A DNA stretch of 64,000 bases, from contig CANJLD010000020.1 in NCBI GenBank assembly GCA_947475165.1, positions 1 through 64,000 of the forward strand. Reading direction: 5' to 3'. Shown piece after piece: positions 52,804 through 62,830 of this stretch. A program made the position numbers and the translations under genes. The stretch's first letter is position 1. Each line of letters starts with the position of its first letter. A model generated the notes under the pieces. That model had not been told where the DNA came from, did not search any database, and saw nothing but the letters and a program-made list of their open reading frames with translations. The DNA comes from Bacteroidota bacterium. GTDB lineage: Bacteria > Bacteroidota > Bacteroidia > Chitinophagales > LD1.

Positions 52804-53622
52804 ATGAAAACCAATTATCAAAATGCGAGTATGCTCGATATGATTTTCGAGAACCGCAACAAGAGCTACGGAGCTTATGCTCTCCGTAACAATTACAGCA
52901 GTCGTGTTTCGCAAGCGTTGCTGATTACTTTTTCTTCGATTGTTCTTCTTTGCTTTGGAAAATTTCTTTCCGATAAGTTGAAGGGTAATCCTAAAACATT
53001 TTCGGTAGGCGGTGGAGTTTTTGACCCGATAAATGAAATCCATTTAGAGGAGCAGGATATTAAAGTAGAACCTCCAAAACCTACTGAGCCACCACAAGCA
53101 CAGGCCGCCAATACCATGCGCAACACCGAAATGCATGTGACTGCAAACAATCAGTTAATGGATTCGGTGCCTACCAACGAGCAATTGCGCGATGTTGAAT
53201 CCGGTGTAACCACAAACATCAATAACAACACAATTGGCATAGATGGTGGAACGGGAACTGAAGCAACTTTTACAGTAGAACCACCGCATCTTGAAGCATC
53301 TTCAGTAGTGCATACCTGGGTTGAAGTAATGCCCGAGTTTCCGGGTGGGGAAGAAGCTCTCATGAGGTTTTTGCAAAGCAAAACAGTTTATCCTGACCGC
53401 GAACGCGACCTGGAAATTGAAGGAAAGGCACTAATAAAATTTGTAGTAAACGAAAACGGAAGTATTTCCAATGTTTCTGTTGCCAAAACCGAAAGCGCAG
53501 GCTTTGGTAAAGAAGGAATTCGTGTAGCGAATATGTTACCCAAATTTAAACCGGGTATTCAACAAGGTAAAGCTGTGCGTGTTCAGTATGTATTGCCGTT
53601 TCATTTTAAGTTGAGTCGTTAA
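52804..53622 (+). CDS. Second energy transducer TonB
   Basis: 272 residues. MLDMIFENRNKSYGAYALRN at the N-terminus, one membrane helix, a shorter Pro-containing linker than the first TonB (no long proline run), and a TonB C-terminal domain (MPEFPGGEEALMRFLQSKTV ... LPKFKPGIQQGKAVRVQYVL). A spare TonB may serve different receptors. It stands alone behind the hairpin array, so its control is probably separate from that of the main operon. Confidence 0.9.
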   Translation: MKTNYQNASMLDMIFENRNKSYGAYALRNNYSSRVSQALLITFSSIVLLCFGKFLSDKLKGNPKTFSVGGGVFDPINEIHLEEQDIKVEPPKPTEPPQAQAANTMRNTEMHVTANNQLMDSVPTNEQLRDVESGVTTNINNNTIGIDGGTGTEATFTVEPPHLEASSVVHTWVEVMPEFPGGEEALMRFLQSKTVYPDRERDLEIEGKALIKFVVNENGSISNVSVAKTESAGFGKEGIRVANMLPKFKPGIQQGKAVRVQYVLPFHFKLSR

Positions 53623-53637
53623 GGCAACGGCTAAAAG

Positions 53638-53670
53638 AGACGTTTCACTTTTTAGGAAAGTGGAACGTCT
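53638..53670 (+). terminator. Intrinsic terminator after the second tonB
   Basis: AGACGTTTCACTTT and AAAGTGGAACGTCT pair with one G-T wobble, then T bases. Confidence 0.8.
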
Positions 53671-53813
53671 TTCATTCATCGGAAATTATTACTTCTTGTT
53701 TTAAGTGTTTCTGCACTTTCTGTCACTGATTTTCCTCATTCGTCTGACAAATTGTAATCAAACGTTGATTGGATAGAGTTTTGACACCTTGTGTTCGATT
53801 AAACTATCGAAAC

Positions 53814-56438
53814 ATGAATGCAAATAATTTCACAACCAAAGCACTTGAAGCATTAAGCAATGCGCAACAAGAGGCTTTCAATAATTCTAATCCGCAGCTA
53901 GAAACGCTGCACATGCTTAAGGGAATGTTGGATGCCGATGAAGATGCGCTTCCTTTTCTTTTACAGAAGACCGGAGTAAACAAAAATATTTTGCTGGGTA
54001 AAGTTGAAGAGAAGCTGAAAACACTTCCAAAGGTTACCGGTGCCGCTGCCGATACTGTTCCATCGTCATCATTTGGCAAAATGATTTTGCAGGCGAATAA
54101 ATTGCTGAAAGATTTTGAAGACACTTTTGTAGGAGTTGATATTCTTCTTCTTGCTATGCTTTCGTTGGGTGATGATTCTTCGAAACTGCTGAAAGAAACC
54201 GGAGTAGAAGAAAAGAAACTCCGCGCTGCCATTCTTGAATTGCGCAAGGGAAATAAAGTAACTGAACAAGGCGCAGATGCTAAATATAATTCGCTCGATA
54301 AATATGCGGTCAACTTAAACGCAAGTGCAAAGGCCGGAAAACTTGACCCGGTGATTGGTCGCGATGAAGAAATACGCAGAGTGATGCACATTCTTACACG
54401 TAAGACTAAGAATAATCCATTGTTGGTTGGCGAACCCGGAGTAGGTAAAACTGCTATTGCCGAAGGCATTGCTCACCGGATAGTAAAAGGAGATGTGCCG
54501 GAGAACCTGAAGAGTAAAGTGATTTACGCGCTCGACATGGGTTTGTTGATGGCAGGTGCAAAATACCGTGGAGATTTTGAAGAGCGGTTGAAAGCGGTGG
54601 TTAAGGAAGTGAAGGAGAGTGACGGTCGCATTATTTTATTCATTGATGAAATACATACACTGATTGGAGCCGGTGCAACGGAAGGTGCTATGGATGCGGC
54701 TAACATTATAAAGCCTGAATTAGCGCGCGGTGAATTACGCGCAGTTGGTGCAACCACATTAAATGAATACCAGAAATATTTTGAAAAGGATAAAGCACTT
54801 GAAAGACGTTTTCAGAAAGTAATGATTGATGAGCCGAGTGTGGAAGATGCTATTTCTATTCTTCGCGGTTTAAAAGAGCGTTACGAGAACCACCATAAAG
54901 TAAAAATACTTGATGATGCTATCATCAGCGCGGTTACTCTTAGTAACCGGTATATCACTGAACGGTTTCTTCCTGATAAAGCGATTGACTTAATTGATGA
55001 AGCAGGAGCGAAGTTGCGATTGGAAATGGATTCGATGCCCGCAGAACTGGATGGCATTGAAAGAAGAATTATGCAAATTGAAATTGAAATTGAGGCTATC
55101 AAACGCGAGAAGGATAAGAAGAAACTGGATGAACTGAATGAAGAACTTTCGAACCTGAAAGAACAACGCGGTGAGTTCAAGGCTAAATGGCAGAGCGAAA
55201 AAGAAATAGTAGATAAGATTACTGCGCGCAAGCGTGAGATAGAAAACTTTAAACTGGAAGCAGAACGTTTTGAGCGCGAAGGCGATTACGGAAAAGTGGC
55301 TGAAATCCGTTACGGTAAAATTAAAGCAACCGAAGATGCAATTGTCAAGTTGGAAACAGAACTGGCTAAAATTTCTCCCGATAAAAGAATGTTACAGGAA
55401 GAAGTAACCAGCGAAGACATTGCAGCTATTGTAGCCAAATGGACCGGTATACCGGTAACAAGAATGCTGGAAGGAGAGAAGGAGAAACTACTTCATCTTG
55501 AAGATAGACTGCGCGAAAGGGTAAAAGGGCAGGATGAGGCAATAGAAGTAGTGGCAGATGCTATACGCAGAAGCCGTGCCGGTTTACAGGATGAGCGCAA
55601 GCCTATTGGTTCGTTCTTGTTCCTTGGTACTACCGGTGTGGGCAAAACAGAATTGAGCAAAGCATTGAGTTATATTCTGTTTAACGATGAGCACGCGATG
55701 GTGCGTATTGATATGAGTGAGTATCAGGAAAAACATTCTGTTTCTCGTTTAGTTGGTTCACCTCCGGGATATGTGGGTTACGATGAAGGCGGGCAGTTGA
55801 CTGAGGCAGTTCGCAGAAGACCTTATAGCGTAATTCTGTTTGATGAAATTGAAAAAGCACACCCTGATGTTTTCAATATTCTGTTGCAGGTTTTAGATGA
55901 TGGTCGTTTGACGGATAACAAAGGACGAACCGTTAACTTCAAGAACACGCTCATCATCATGACAAGTAACATGGGCAGCGATATTATACAGTCGAACTTT
56001 GAAAAGGTGACGGATAAAACGGTAGATGATGTAACCGAGAAAACAAAAGTGGAAGTAATGAACCGTTTGCGCTCCACCATCCGTCCTGAGTTTTTAAATC
56101 GGATAGATGAGATTGTAATGTTCCGCCCGCTAATGAAACAACAGATACGCGATATTGTGGAATTACAATTAGCACAGTTGACCGAACTCCTGCATCAAAA
56201 AGAAATAGAATTAGAGATAACAAACAACGCACTTGATTATTTAGGCGAGCAGGGCTTTGACCCGCAGTATGGTGCGCGACCTTTAAAGCGCGTTATTCAG
56301 AAAGAAATAGTGAACGAGTTATCGAAGAAAATTCTTGCCGGTGAAGTGGTGAAAAACGGAACCATCAAAATAGATTCGTTTGGCGAGGGGCTGGTATTTA
56401 TAAATGTAAACCAGCAGACAGCGGTAGCAGCAAAGTAG
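53814..56438 (+). CDS. clpB: ClpB disaggregase
   Basis: 874 residues from the ATG of [14 protein letters not shown]; an upstream frame is spacer. N-terminal Clp repeat domain, first AAA+ with [13 protein letters not shown], a coiled-coil middle domain (about 400-530) that identifies ClpB rather than ClpA/C, and second AAA+ with [14 protein letters not shown] and the D2 C-terminus. With DnaK it rescues aggregated proteins after heat stress. The 190-bp 5' region has a TGTCA...TGACA pair that might take part in heat control (weak inference). Confidence 0.95.
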   Translation: MNANNFTTKALEALSNAQQEAFNNSNPQLETLHMLKGMLDADEDALPFLLQKTGVNKNILLGKVEEKLKTLPKVTGAAADTVPSSSFGKMILQANKLLKDFEDTFVGVDILLLAMLSLGDDSSKLLKETGVEEKKLRAAILELRKGNKVTEQGADAKYNSLDKYAVNLNASAKAGKLDPVIGRDEEIRRVMHILTRKTKNNPLLVGEPGVGKTAIAEGIAHRIVKGDVPENLKSKVIYALDMGLLMAGAKYRGDFEERLKAVVKEVKESDGRIILFIDEIHTLIGAGATEGAMDAANIIKPELARGELRAVGATTLNEYQKYFEKDKALERRFQKVMIDEPSVEDAISILRGLKERYENHHKVKILDDAIISAVTLSNRYITERFLPDKAIDLIDEAGAKLRLEMDSMPAELDGIERRIMQIEIEIEAIKREKDKKKLDELNEELSNLKEQRGEFKAKWQSEKEIVDKITARKREIENFKLEAERFEREGDYGKVAEIRYGKIKATEDAIVKLETELAKISPDKRMLQEEVTSEDIAAIVAKWTGIPVTRMLEGEKEKLLHLEDRLRERVKGQDEAIEVVADAIRRSRAGLQDERKPIGSFLFLGTTGVGKTELSKALSYILFNDEHAMVRIDMSEYQEKHSVSRLVGSPPGYVGYDEGGQLTEAVRRRPYSVILFDEIEKAHPDVFNILLQVLDDGRLTDNKGRTVNFKNTLIIMTSNMGSDIIQSNFEKVTDKTVDDVTEKTKVEVMNRLRSTIRPEFLNRIDEIVMFRPLMKQQIRDIVELQLAQLTELLHQKEIELEITNNALDYLGEQGFDPQYGARPLKRVIQKEIVNELSKKILAGEVVKNGTIKIDSFGEGLVFINVNQQTAVAAK

Positions 56439-56448
56439 TTACTTGAAT

Positions 56449-57108
56449 TTACGCGCCAATAGCATGCTTCAGATCTTCAACTTGTTTATCCCAAAGGAAA
56501 GTTTGTTCCTTCATTTCTTTAGGGTCGGCAAAGTCGGTAATTTCTAAAACGGTATCGTTGGCAATTTCCGATTTGTAAACTTTGAAAGAAAAATATTCGT
56601 CTTTATTGCCATGCTCCCAGTGGTATCTTACCGATTCTTCTTCTATTAAATCTACCTGACGGGCGCGTTGAAAATCAGCACCCCAGCCGAAAATGAAAAT
56701 ATCGTCCTGTGCATCGCAAACATCGCTGAACCATTGTGCTAAACTATCGGGCTGCGAAACAAACTCGAACAAAATTGCAGGAGAAGAGCGAATGATATAT
56801 TCTAAAGTAAATCTTTTACGACCCGACTTGCTTATTGTAATTTCCGGTTGTGGTGGTGTTTGTTGTTTAGGCGCAACTTTTTGCAACACCTTTTTTACAG
56901 GCAAAGCCTTTTTAGCTTCTACAACCTTCTTTACCGGTGCAGCTTTTTTTACTTTTACCGCCTTCTTTACCGGTGCCGCTTTTTTTACTTCTACCGCCTT
57001 CTTTACTGGTGCAGCTTTTACAGCCTTCTTAACTACGGGCTTTACCGTTTTTTTAGCTGGTGCCTTAGTTGCTTTGGCGGGCTTCTTAGTTGTTTTGCTG
57101 CTCTTCAT
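56449..57108 (-). CDS. Lys/Ala-rich tail fused to a START/AHSA1-like domain
   Basis: 219 residues. The first about 85 are histone H1-like Lys/Ala/Pro repeats (VKKAAPVKKAVEV-type units), and the C-terminal about 125 are a START-like fold (FTLEYIIRSSPAILFEFVSQ, LAQWFSDVCDAQDD, FIFGWGADFQRARQVDLIEE). The latter domain is common in Bacteroidota without the tail; the ligand is unknown. The tail could bind DNA or polyanions. ATG of MKSSKTTKKP chosen; the longer frame is spacer. Convergent with clpB, 10 bp apart. Confidence 0.8.
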   Translation of the reverse strand: MKSSKTTKKPAKATKAPAKKTVKPVVKKAVKAAPVKKAVEVKKAAPVKKAVKVKKAAPVKKVVEAKKALPVKKVLQKVAPKQQTPPQPEITISKSGRKRFTLEYIIRSSPAILFEFVSQPDSLAQWFSDVCDAQDDIFIFGWGADFQRARQVDLIEEESVRYHWEHGNKDEYFSFKVYKSEIANDTVLEITDFADPKEMKEQTFLWDKQVEDLKHAIGA

Positions 57109-57237
57109 AATTGGCGTTTGTGCAAGGATAGAAAATATATTGTAAGTGAAAAATATATTTTGGTGACCTGCCAATCCATTCCTCATTTTCAATATTTTTT
57201 CATCTTCACCGTTAAATAGTAACACTAACTACCCGCT

Positions 57238-57681
57238 ATGGTAAAACACCTGATAGACAAAGTTCTTATCACCCTTGAAGTAGGTGACAGAACTGCACTC
57301 CTCATTTTAGTAGCCAAAGACGGCAGCGTACACCGCAAGGGCAACGGCAACCCCGATAAAACAGATTTAGCTTTAGCGCAGGGCATTAGCCACGATGGAC
57401 ATTTTGAAGCCCTGATGATGACTATTGATGAAAATATTTTCAATCATCAGGGAGTTATCCGTCTGCCTAATCCTGTTGGTAAGGAGTGCCGGTTGTCTTT
57501 AATTTTTCAGGGAAGGAATGATGTTGATTTTTCGTTTCGTGTTGTTTATGGTGAAGAAAGCGAAGGCCCGCCTCAGGAACTTGCGCTTATCTTAATTAAC
57601 GCAGTAAAAATTACCGAAGGCTGGTATCAGGAGCAACTTAAGCCGGAAGATGCGAAGAAATGGTGGCAGGTTTGGAAATGA
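57238..57681 (+). CDS. Hypothetical protein (147 aa)
   Basis: A soluble alpha/beta protein with LLILVAKDGSVHRKGNGNPD at the front, then TIDENIFNHQGVIRLPNP, FQGRNDVDFSFRVVYGEESE and a Trp-rich end (KKWWQVWK). No family recognised. Divergent from the Lys/Ala-tailed protein; its stop is two bases from the convergent glycosyltransferase end. Confidence 0.6.
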   Translation: MVKHLIDKVLITLEVGDRTALLILVAKDGSVHRKGNGNPDKTDLALAQGISHDGHFEALMMTIDENIFNHQGVIRLPNPVGKECRLSLIFQGRNDVDFSFRVVYGEESEGPPQELALILINAVKITEGWYQEQLKPEDAKKWWQVWK

Positions 57682-57683
57682 TT

Positions 57684-58421
57684 TCAATACAAATCACTCT
57701 TCATCCACCCCCACTTACACAAGCGGTGAATTAACGAAACCTTTAAGCAGCCCAAGCCATAAGTAACGCTGCGGCTGAAATTGATAGAACTGGCTTCTTC
57801 AAAATATTTGGTAGGGCAGGTAACCTCGGCAATTTGAAAGCCCGCATAAAAAACCTGGCTCGCCATCTGGTTATCAAAAACAAAATCATCGCTGTTCTGC
57901 ATAAACTTAATAGAGGTAAGCACCTCTTTATTAAACGCGCGGTAACCGGTGTGGTATTCCGAAAGCTTTTCGCCAATTAATATGTTTTGTGTAGCGGTAA
58001 GCATGCGGTTAAAAATGTATTTATACATGGGCATTCCGCCTTTCAAAGCACCGCCACCTAAAATGCGCGAGCCAAACACCACCGGATAAACATCGTTGCC
58101 TATAATGCTAATCATGGCAGTTAAAAGTTTGGGCGTGTATTGATAATCGGGGTGAAGCATGATAACTATATCGGCACCGATCTCTAACGCTTTAGTGTAA
58201 CAGGTTTTCTGATTGCCACCGTAGCCTTTATTCTTTTCATGCTTAATAACATGATGCACGCCTAGTGCTTTTGCTTTGTCGAAAGTATTGTCCTTGCTGG
58301 CATCGTCCACCAAAATCAATTCATCCACAATATCCATTGGTACTTCGCGCAGGGTTTGCTCCAAAGTTTTCTCGGCATTGTAAGCGGGCATTACCACAAC
58401 TACTTTTTTGTTGTTATACAC
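57684..58421 (-). CDS. Family 2 glycosyltransferase (dolichol-P-mannose-synthase-like)
   Basis: 245 residues, GTG start. VVVVMPAYNAEKTLEQTL, the DxD-like LVDDASKDNT, HPDYQY and the GYRAFN acceptor loop are GT2 motifs. No C-terminal membrane helices, so it is probably cytoplasmic or peripheral. Probably transfers a sugar to a polyprenyl phosphate carrier. Divergent from the next glycosyltransferase. Confidence 0.85.
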   Translation of the reverse strand: MYNNKKVVVVMPAYNAEKTLEQTLREVPMDIVDELILVDDASKDNTFDKAKALGVHHVIKHEKNKGYGGNQKTCYTKALEIGADIVIMLHPDYQYTPKLLTAMISIIGNDVYPVVFGSRILGGGALKGGMPMYKYIFNRMLTATQNILIGEKLSEYHTGYRAFNKEVLTSIKFMQNSDDFVFDNQMASQVFYAGFQIAEVTCPTKYFEEASSINFSRSVTYGLGCLKVSLIHRLCKWGWMKSDLY

Positions 58422-58480
58422 TTTTGAATTGATTATTGATTACTGGTTATTGATAAATTGCGCGCGCAAATCTAACAGAA

Positions 58481-59671
58481 GTGAACATTTTACAAATCAC
58501 CAAGAAGTTTCCCTACCCTATTAAAGACGGTGAAGTAATCGGCATTATCAATCTAACCATTGGTTTTGCCGAGCAGGGACACAACGTAACCACGCTTTCG
58601 CTCAACACTAAAAAGCATTATTACAATCCCGAAAAGCTTCCGGTAGAAATTAAGAAGACCGCCAATTTTATTGCTATAGATATTGATACTTCGCTTAAAC
58701 CGGTAGATGCCTTTTTGAATTTGTTTACCAATAAGTCGTATAACATCGAACGGTTTTACTCCAAACAATTTGAAGAAAAACTGGCAGAAGTGCTTTCCAC
58801 TCAAAACTTTGATTTGATTTTGCTGGAAGGCATTTTCCTGATGCGGTATATTGATGTAATCCGCAAGAACACAAAAACAAAAGTGCTGCTCCGTCCGCAG
58901 AATGTGGAGTTTGTAATTTGGGAACGATTATATGCCAACGAAGCAAATCCGCTAAAGAAATTTTACCTGAACCTGCTGGCAAAGCGTATGAAGCGTTTTG
59001 AATTAGAAAACATCAACAATGCAGATATTCTTATACCGGTAAGCGCAACGGATATGAAAATTTTTAAGCAGAACGGATGCTCGCTGCCCAACACATCTAT
59101 CCCTACCGGTTATGTTTTTGATTCACTGCCCGAAATTGGCGAAGAAGAAAATGCAGTGGCCTTTATTGGCGGTATGGACTGGATGCCGAACAGAGAAGGA
59201 GTGGAGTGGTTTATTAAAAACGTTTGGACAAAGGTGACAGAGCAAATACCGGATGCTAAGTTTTATCTGGCGGGAAGAAATTTTCCTGATGAAATACGAA
59301 ATCTGAAAGTAAAGGGGCTGATTGTTTTGGGAGAAGTAGAAGATGCTAAGGAGTTTGTTTCATCTAAATCTATTTCCATTGTTCCTTTGTTTGCCGGCAG
59401 TGGAATGCGGGTAAAGATTATTGAAGCTATGGCATTGGGCAGAGCCATTATTTCAACTTCGGTAGGAGCGGAGAGTATTGCTTATACCCACGGGAAAGAT
59501 ATTCTGATTGCCGATAATGAAGATGGTTTTGCAGAGGCTGTAATAAAAATTCTGCGCGACAATAATCTGAGAATGCAACTGGGGCAAAACGCACAGCAAC
59601 TAATCAACACTCAATACGACAATCGTAAAATCTGTTCTGCTATTATTGACTTCAGTAAACCCTATTTGTGA
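58481..59671 (+). CDS. Family 4-like glycosyltransferase
   Basis: 396 residues, GTG start. N-terminal half with ITKKFPYPIKDGEVIG, C-terminal GT-B half with AFIGGMDWMPNREGVEWF, FYLAGRNFP, and the donor-binding VPLFAGSGMRVKIIEAMALG RAIIST block. Typical of surface-polysaccharide synthesis. Overlaps the next glycosyltransferase by 4 bp (GTGA), so both are co-translated. Confidence 0.87.
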   Translation: MNILQITKKFPYPIKDGEVIGIINLTIGFAEQGHNVTTLSLNTKKHYYNPEKLPVEIKKTANFIAIDIDTSLKPVDAFLNLFTNKSYNIERFYSKQFEEKLAEVLSTQNFDLILLEGIFLMRYIDVIRKNTKTKVLLRPQNVEFVIWERLYANEANPLKKFYLNLLAKRMKRFELENINNADILIPVSATDMKIFKQNGCSLPNTSIPTGYVFDSLPEIGEEENAVAFIGGMDWMPNREGVEWFIKNVWTKVTEQIPDAKFYLAGRNFPDEIRNLKVKGLIVLGEVEDAKEFVSSKSISIVPLFAGSGMRVKIIEAMALGRAIISTSVGAESIAYTHGKDILIADNEDGFAEAVIKILRDNNLRMQLGQNAQQLINTQYDNRKICSAIIDFSKPYL

Positions 59672-60879
59672 TAACCACTCTTGCCCTCATTCTTTTCTGG
59701 CTGTCGGTGGCACTTATGTTTCACTCGTATGTTCTTTATCCGTTGCTGCTGCAACTGTTTGCTATCGGCAAAAAGGAAAATGAAATTGTATTTGCAAAGC
59801 AAGAGGAACAACTGCCCGATGTATATGTAGTGTTTGCTGCTTACAACGAAGAGAAGGTGATTCGCGAAAAGCTGGAGAGTATTTTCAATACCACTTATTC
59901 GCTGAGCAAGGTAAAAGTTTACATCGGTTCCGATAATTCTACGGACGGAACGAATGAGATTGTAAATGAGTTTGCTGCTAAATATACTCAACTTACCTTT
60001 GTTTCTTTTACCGGTCGCAATGGTAAGGCAGGTGTGCTCAATAAATTGGTAAACAGTATTAAACAACAGGGAATTGATGAGGTAAATTCTGTATTCATCT
60101 TCACCGATGCCAATGTAATGTTTACACCCGAGGTAATTTTTGAAATGGTAAAGCATTTTAAGAACGAAGGCATTTCGCAGGTAGCTGCTAATATTCTAAA
60201 CAAAGGCGAAAAGCAGGACGGCATTTCTGTGCAGGAGAAAAGTTACATACAACGTGAAAACAAAACCAAATACCTCGAAGGCTTAAACTGGGGAAGCATG
60301 ATGGGAGCCTTTGGAGCCTGCTACGCCATGCGCGCCAGCGAATGGAAAGAAATACCGCCCAACTATTTGATGGAAGATTTTTATCTGAGCATGAATGTGC
60401 TTTCGAAGAATAAGAAAGCTATTAGCGAACTGAAAGCGGTTTGTTTCGAAGATGTTTCAAACGAAATAGAAGAGGAGTTTAAGCGCAAGACCAGAATTCA
60501 GGCGGGTAATTTTCAAAACCTGAGCGCGTATTGGAATTTGCTTTTTCGCTTTGATGCCGTGGCGTTTTGTTTCCTTTCTCACAAAGTAATCCGCTGGTTT
60601 GGTCCGGTGTTTATTTTGGGAGCATATGCGGCTAATATCCTGCTTCTTCCGGGTAATTGGTTTTACCAATGCACCTTTGTGTTGCAAAATCTGCTGCTCG
60701 TTTCGCCTGTGCTGGATATTGCTTTTAAGAGCGTAGGAATTCATTTAACTATTCTTCGCTTTGCTTCCTACTTCATAATGATGAATATTGCGCTCGTAAA
60801 AGGATTTGCCATGTATGTAAAGGGTGTAAAAACAAGCGCATGGAATCCAACAAAAAGGAATTTACCCCCAACCCCCTAA
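59668..60879 (+). CDS. Membrane family 2 glycosyltransferase
   Basis: 403 residues, GTG start. One N-terminal and three to four C-terminal membrane helices around a GT2 domain (YVVFAAYNEEKVIREK, IGSDNSTDGTNEI, FTDANVMFTPE, MEDFYLSMNV, and a QAGNF near-QxxRW position). It resembles processive or lipid-linked sugar transferases (for example hyaluronan-synthase type). Its last residues NLPPTP are encoded by a CCCCTAAA-type repeat that supplies the stop. Confidence 0.85.
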   Translation: MITTLALILFWLSVALMFHSYVLYPLLLQLFAIGKKENEIVFAKQEEQLPDVYVVFAAYNEEKVIREKLESIFNTTYSLSKVKVYIGSDNSTDGTNEIVNEFAAKYTQLTFVSFTGRNGKAGVLNKLVNSIKQQGIDEVNSVFIFTDANVMFTPEVIFEMVKHFKNEGISQVAANILNKGEKQDGISVQEKSYIQRENKTKYLEGLNWGSMMGAFGACYAMRASEWKEIPPNYLMEDFYLSMNVLSKNKKAISELKAVCFEDVSNEIEEEFKRKTRIQAGNFQNLSAYWNLLFRFDAVAFCFLSHKVIRWFGPVFILGAYAANILLLPGNWFYQCTFVLQNLLLVSPVLDIAFKSVGIHLTILRFASYFIMMNIALVKGFAMYVKGVKTSAWNPTKRNLPPTP

Positions 60880-60893
60880 AGGGGGCTTAAAAA
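60866..60893 (+). repeat. CCCCTAAA-type repeat, family F copy 3
   Basis: CCCCCAACCCCCTAAAGGGG followed by GCTTAA; a C5/G5 hairpin core. It provides the terminal codons and the stop of the membrane glycosyltransferase. Confidence 0.8.
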
Positions 60894-60922
60894 GCAAAAA
60901 TTAAATTGTATAAAGGCAGAGA

Positions 60923-62209
60923 ATGAAAACAAAAAATAAAAAGACAACCGCTCAACTAAAGAACAACGCTATATCCCCTTCAGGGGGCAAGGGGGTATTA
61001 AATACCATTCCCGAAGCAATAGCAGATTTAAAAAACGGCAAACTGATAATTGTAGTAGATGATGAAGACCGCGAGAATGAAGGTGACTTTATTGTAGCTG
61101 CGCGCAGTGTTACTCCGGAAATCATCAACTTTATGGCAACGCATGGCAGAGGTTTAATCTGTATGCCAATGGCAGAAGAAATGTGCGACCGGTTAGACCT
61201 GCACCTGATGGTTTCTAAAAACTCAGCACAGCACGAAACCGCCTTTACTGTTTCTGTTGATTTACTCGGACATGGATGCACTACAGGTATATCGGCACAC
61301 GACCGTGCTAAAACAGTGCAGCAACTCATCAACAAAAATTCAAAGGCAGAAGATTTTGCACGACCGGGCCATATCTTTCCCCTTCGCGCAAAGACCGGTG
61401 GCGTTCTTCGCAGAGCAGGACATACCGAAGCAACAATTGACTTAGCGCGCATGTCGGGCTATGAAGAAGCCGGTGTGCTGGTGGAAGTAATGAACGAAGA
61501 TGGTTCGATGGCACGCCTTCCGGAGTTGTTGAAGATTGCGAAGAAGCACAAGCTCAAAATTATTTCCATTAAAGATTTGATTCAGTACCGGATGAAACAC
61601 GACCGGTTGGTGAAACGCGAAGTGGAAGTTAATCTGCCAAGTAAATTCGGAACATTTAAAGTGCGTGCCTACTCACAAGTGGGAACCAATGAGCCGCATC
61701 TTGCCATTATTAAAGGTTCATGGAAGAAAGATGAACCGGTACTTGTTCGCGTTCACTCTTCCTGCTTAACCGGTGATATTATGGGTTCGCTGCGCTGCGA
61801 TTGTGGCGACCAGCTTTCTACTTCGCTTAAGCAAATTGAGAAGGAAGGTAAAGGTGTGGTGCTTTATATGCAGCAGGAGGGAAGAGGCATTGGTTTGCTG
61901 AATAAACTAAAAGCGTATCAGTTACAGGAACAAGGCATGGATACATATGAAGCTAATCTTCACCTCGGCTTGCCGATGGATGCAAGAGATTACGGAGTAG
62001 GCGCACAAATCTTAAACGACCTTGGTATTTCTAAAATGAAACTGATGACCAATAATCCGAAAAAGCGCGTGGGCTTAATAGGTTACGGTTTAGAGATTGT
62101 AGAAAATGTATCGATGGAAATTGAACCAAATAAGCACAACGAGAAATATCTGAAGACCAAGCGCGACAAGGCAGGGCACACTATTTTAAAGAAGAAAAAG
62201 AAGAAGTAA
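60923..62209 (+). CDS. ribBA: RibBA: DHBP synthase / GTP cyclohydrolase II
   Basis: 428 residues. DHBP synthase half with [24 protein letters not shown] and the R..GHTEA motif; then a GTP cyclohydrolase II half with zinc cysteines in [18 protein letters not shown] and the QQEGRGIGL arginine finger. It starts both branches of riboflavin synthesis. Residues 18-24 (near PSGGKG) in an otherwise non-conserved N-terminal extension are a translated CCCC/GGGG repeat. No FMN riboswitch is seen in the short 5' spacer. Confidence 0.95.
   Translation: MKTKNKKTTAQLKNNAISPSGGKGVLNTIPEAIADLKNGKLIIVVDDEDRENEGDFIVAARSVTPEIINFMATHGRGLICMPMAEEMCDRLDLHLMVSKNSAQHETAFTVSVDLLGHGCTTGISAHDRAKTVQQLINKNSKAEDFARPGHIFPLRAKTGGVLRRAGHTEATIDLARMSGYEEAGVLVEVMNEDGSMARLPELLKIAKKHKLKIISIKDLIQYRMKHDRLVKREVEVNLPSKFGTFKVRAYSQVGTNEPHLAIIKGSWKKDEPVLVRVHSSCLTGDIMGSLRCDCGDQLSTSLKQIEKEGKGVVLYMQQEGRGIGLLNKLKAYQLQEQGMDTYEANLHLGLPMDARDYGVGAQILNDLGISKMKLMTNNPKKRVGLIGYGLEIVENVSMEIEPNKHNEKYLKTKRDKAGHTILKKKKKK
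60975..60995 (+). repeat. In-gene CCCC/GGGG repeat, family F-like copy 4
   Basis: CCCCTTCAGGGGGCAAGGGG plus G inside ribBA, translated as part of SPSGGKG. Same palindromic core type as the spacer copies at 39981 and 60866. Confidence 0.65.
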
Positions 62210-62228
62210 GGCGATTGATGAATAGCCC

Positions 62229-62642
62229 CTAAGGGGTAATGTATTCAAACTCTATTCTTCGGTTTTGAATATCGGCCGGGTTGTTGGCATTAACCGGTTG
62301 GCCATAGCCCACTACATTAACTCCTACATTGTAATATGCCCGCTCGGCATTCAGCAGCATTATCCGCTTGGCAGCATATGACATATCAAAAGCTATTTGC
62401 TCGTTTTTCTCTTTACTACCGGTTTGTTCGCTGTAAGCATTCAGCATTAAGCGGTCGGCATTTTTGCTTATGCGCTTTGCCAGGGCTATTAAATCCTGTT
62501 TTACTTCCTGGTTTGTAATGTTTCCCGCGCTGTCTAATTCAAAACGGAAAACCATTTTGATTTTTTCTTCTGCCGGTTTGGGTTGCGGGTTGCTGCAGGA
62601 GGCAAATAGTAAAATGATTAAGTAAGCAAGCGTGTTTTTCAT
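62229..62642 (-). CDS. OmpA-like lipoprotein
   Basis: 137 residues. Lipobox-like LLFASCSNPQ after a short hydrophobic signal; the rest resembles an OmpA-type peptidoglycan-binding domain (LIALAKRISKNADRLMLNAY, YSEQTGSKEKNEQ, NVGVNVVGYGQPV, IQNRRIEFEY). It probably tethers the outer membrane to peptidoglycan. It converges on ribBA 19 bp away. Confidence 0.8.
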   Translation of the reverse strand: MKNTLAYLIILLFASCSNPQPKPAEEKIKMVFRFELDSAGNITNQEVKQDLIALAKRISKNADRLMLNAYSEQTGSKEKNEQIAFDMSYAAKRIMLLNAERAYYNVGVNVVGYGQPVNANNPADIQNRRIEFEYITP

Positions 62643-62705
62643 GGGGTGAATATAGGGTTGAGGATAATACCTGCAAGTGCGGAAAAAAGCAAAGCTGTTA
62701 AATGC

Positions 62706-62739
62706 GAAAGCCCTCGTTTCTTTGGGAAACAGGGCTTTC
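62706..62739. terminator. Hairpin in the lipoprotein 5' spacer
   Basis: AAAGCCCT and AGGGCTTT plus GTTTC/GAAAC pair around a short loop with one bulge. It may terminate the minus-strand FN3-like gene to its right. The spacer shows no other structure. Confidence 0.5.
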
Positions 62740-62830
62740 TTTCTGTGTTGTCCTTATAGTGGGGACTAACATCGCTAATGGTTTGTACCATTTCTATTAA
62801 TATTTAATTGGCTATTAAATAAGCTATACA

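Noticed and set aside
60880-60922. FMN riboswitch before ribBA
   Set aside because: The spacer is about 43 bp and filled with a CCCCTAAA-type repeat, too short for the aptamer.
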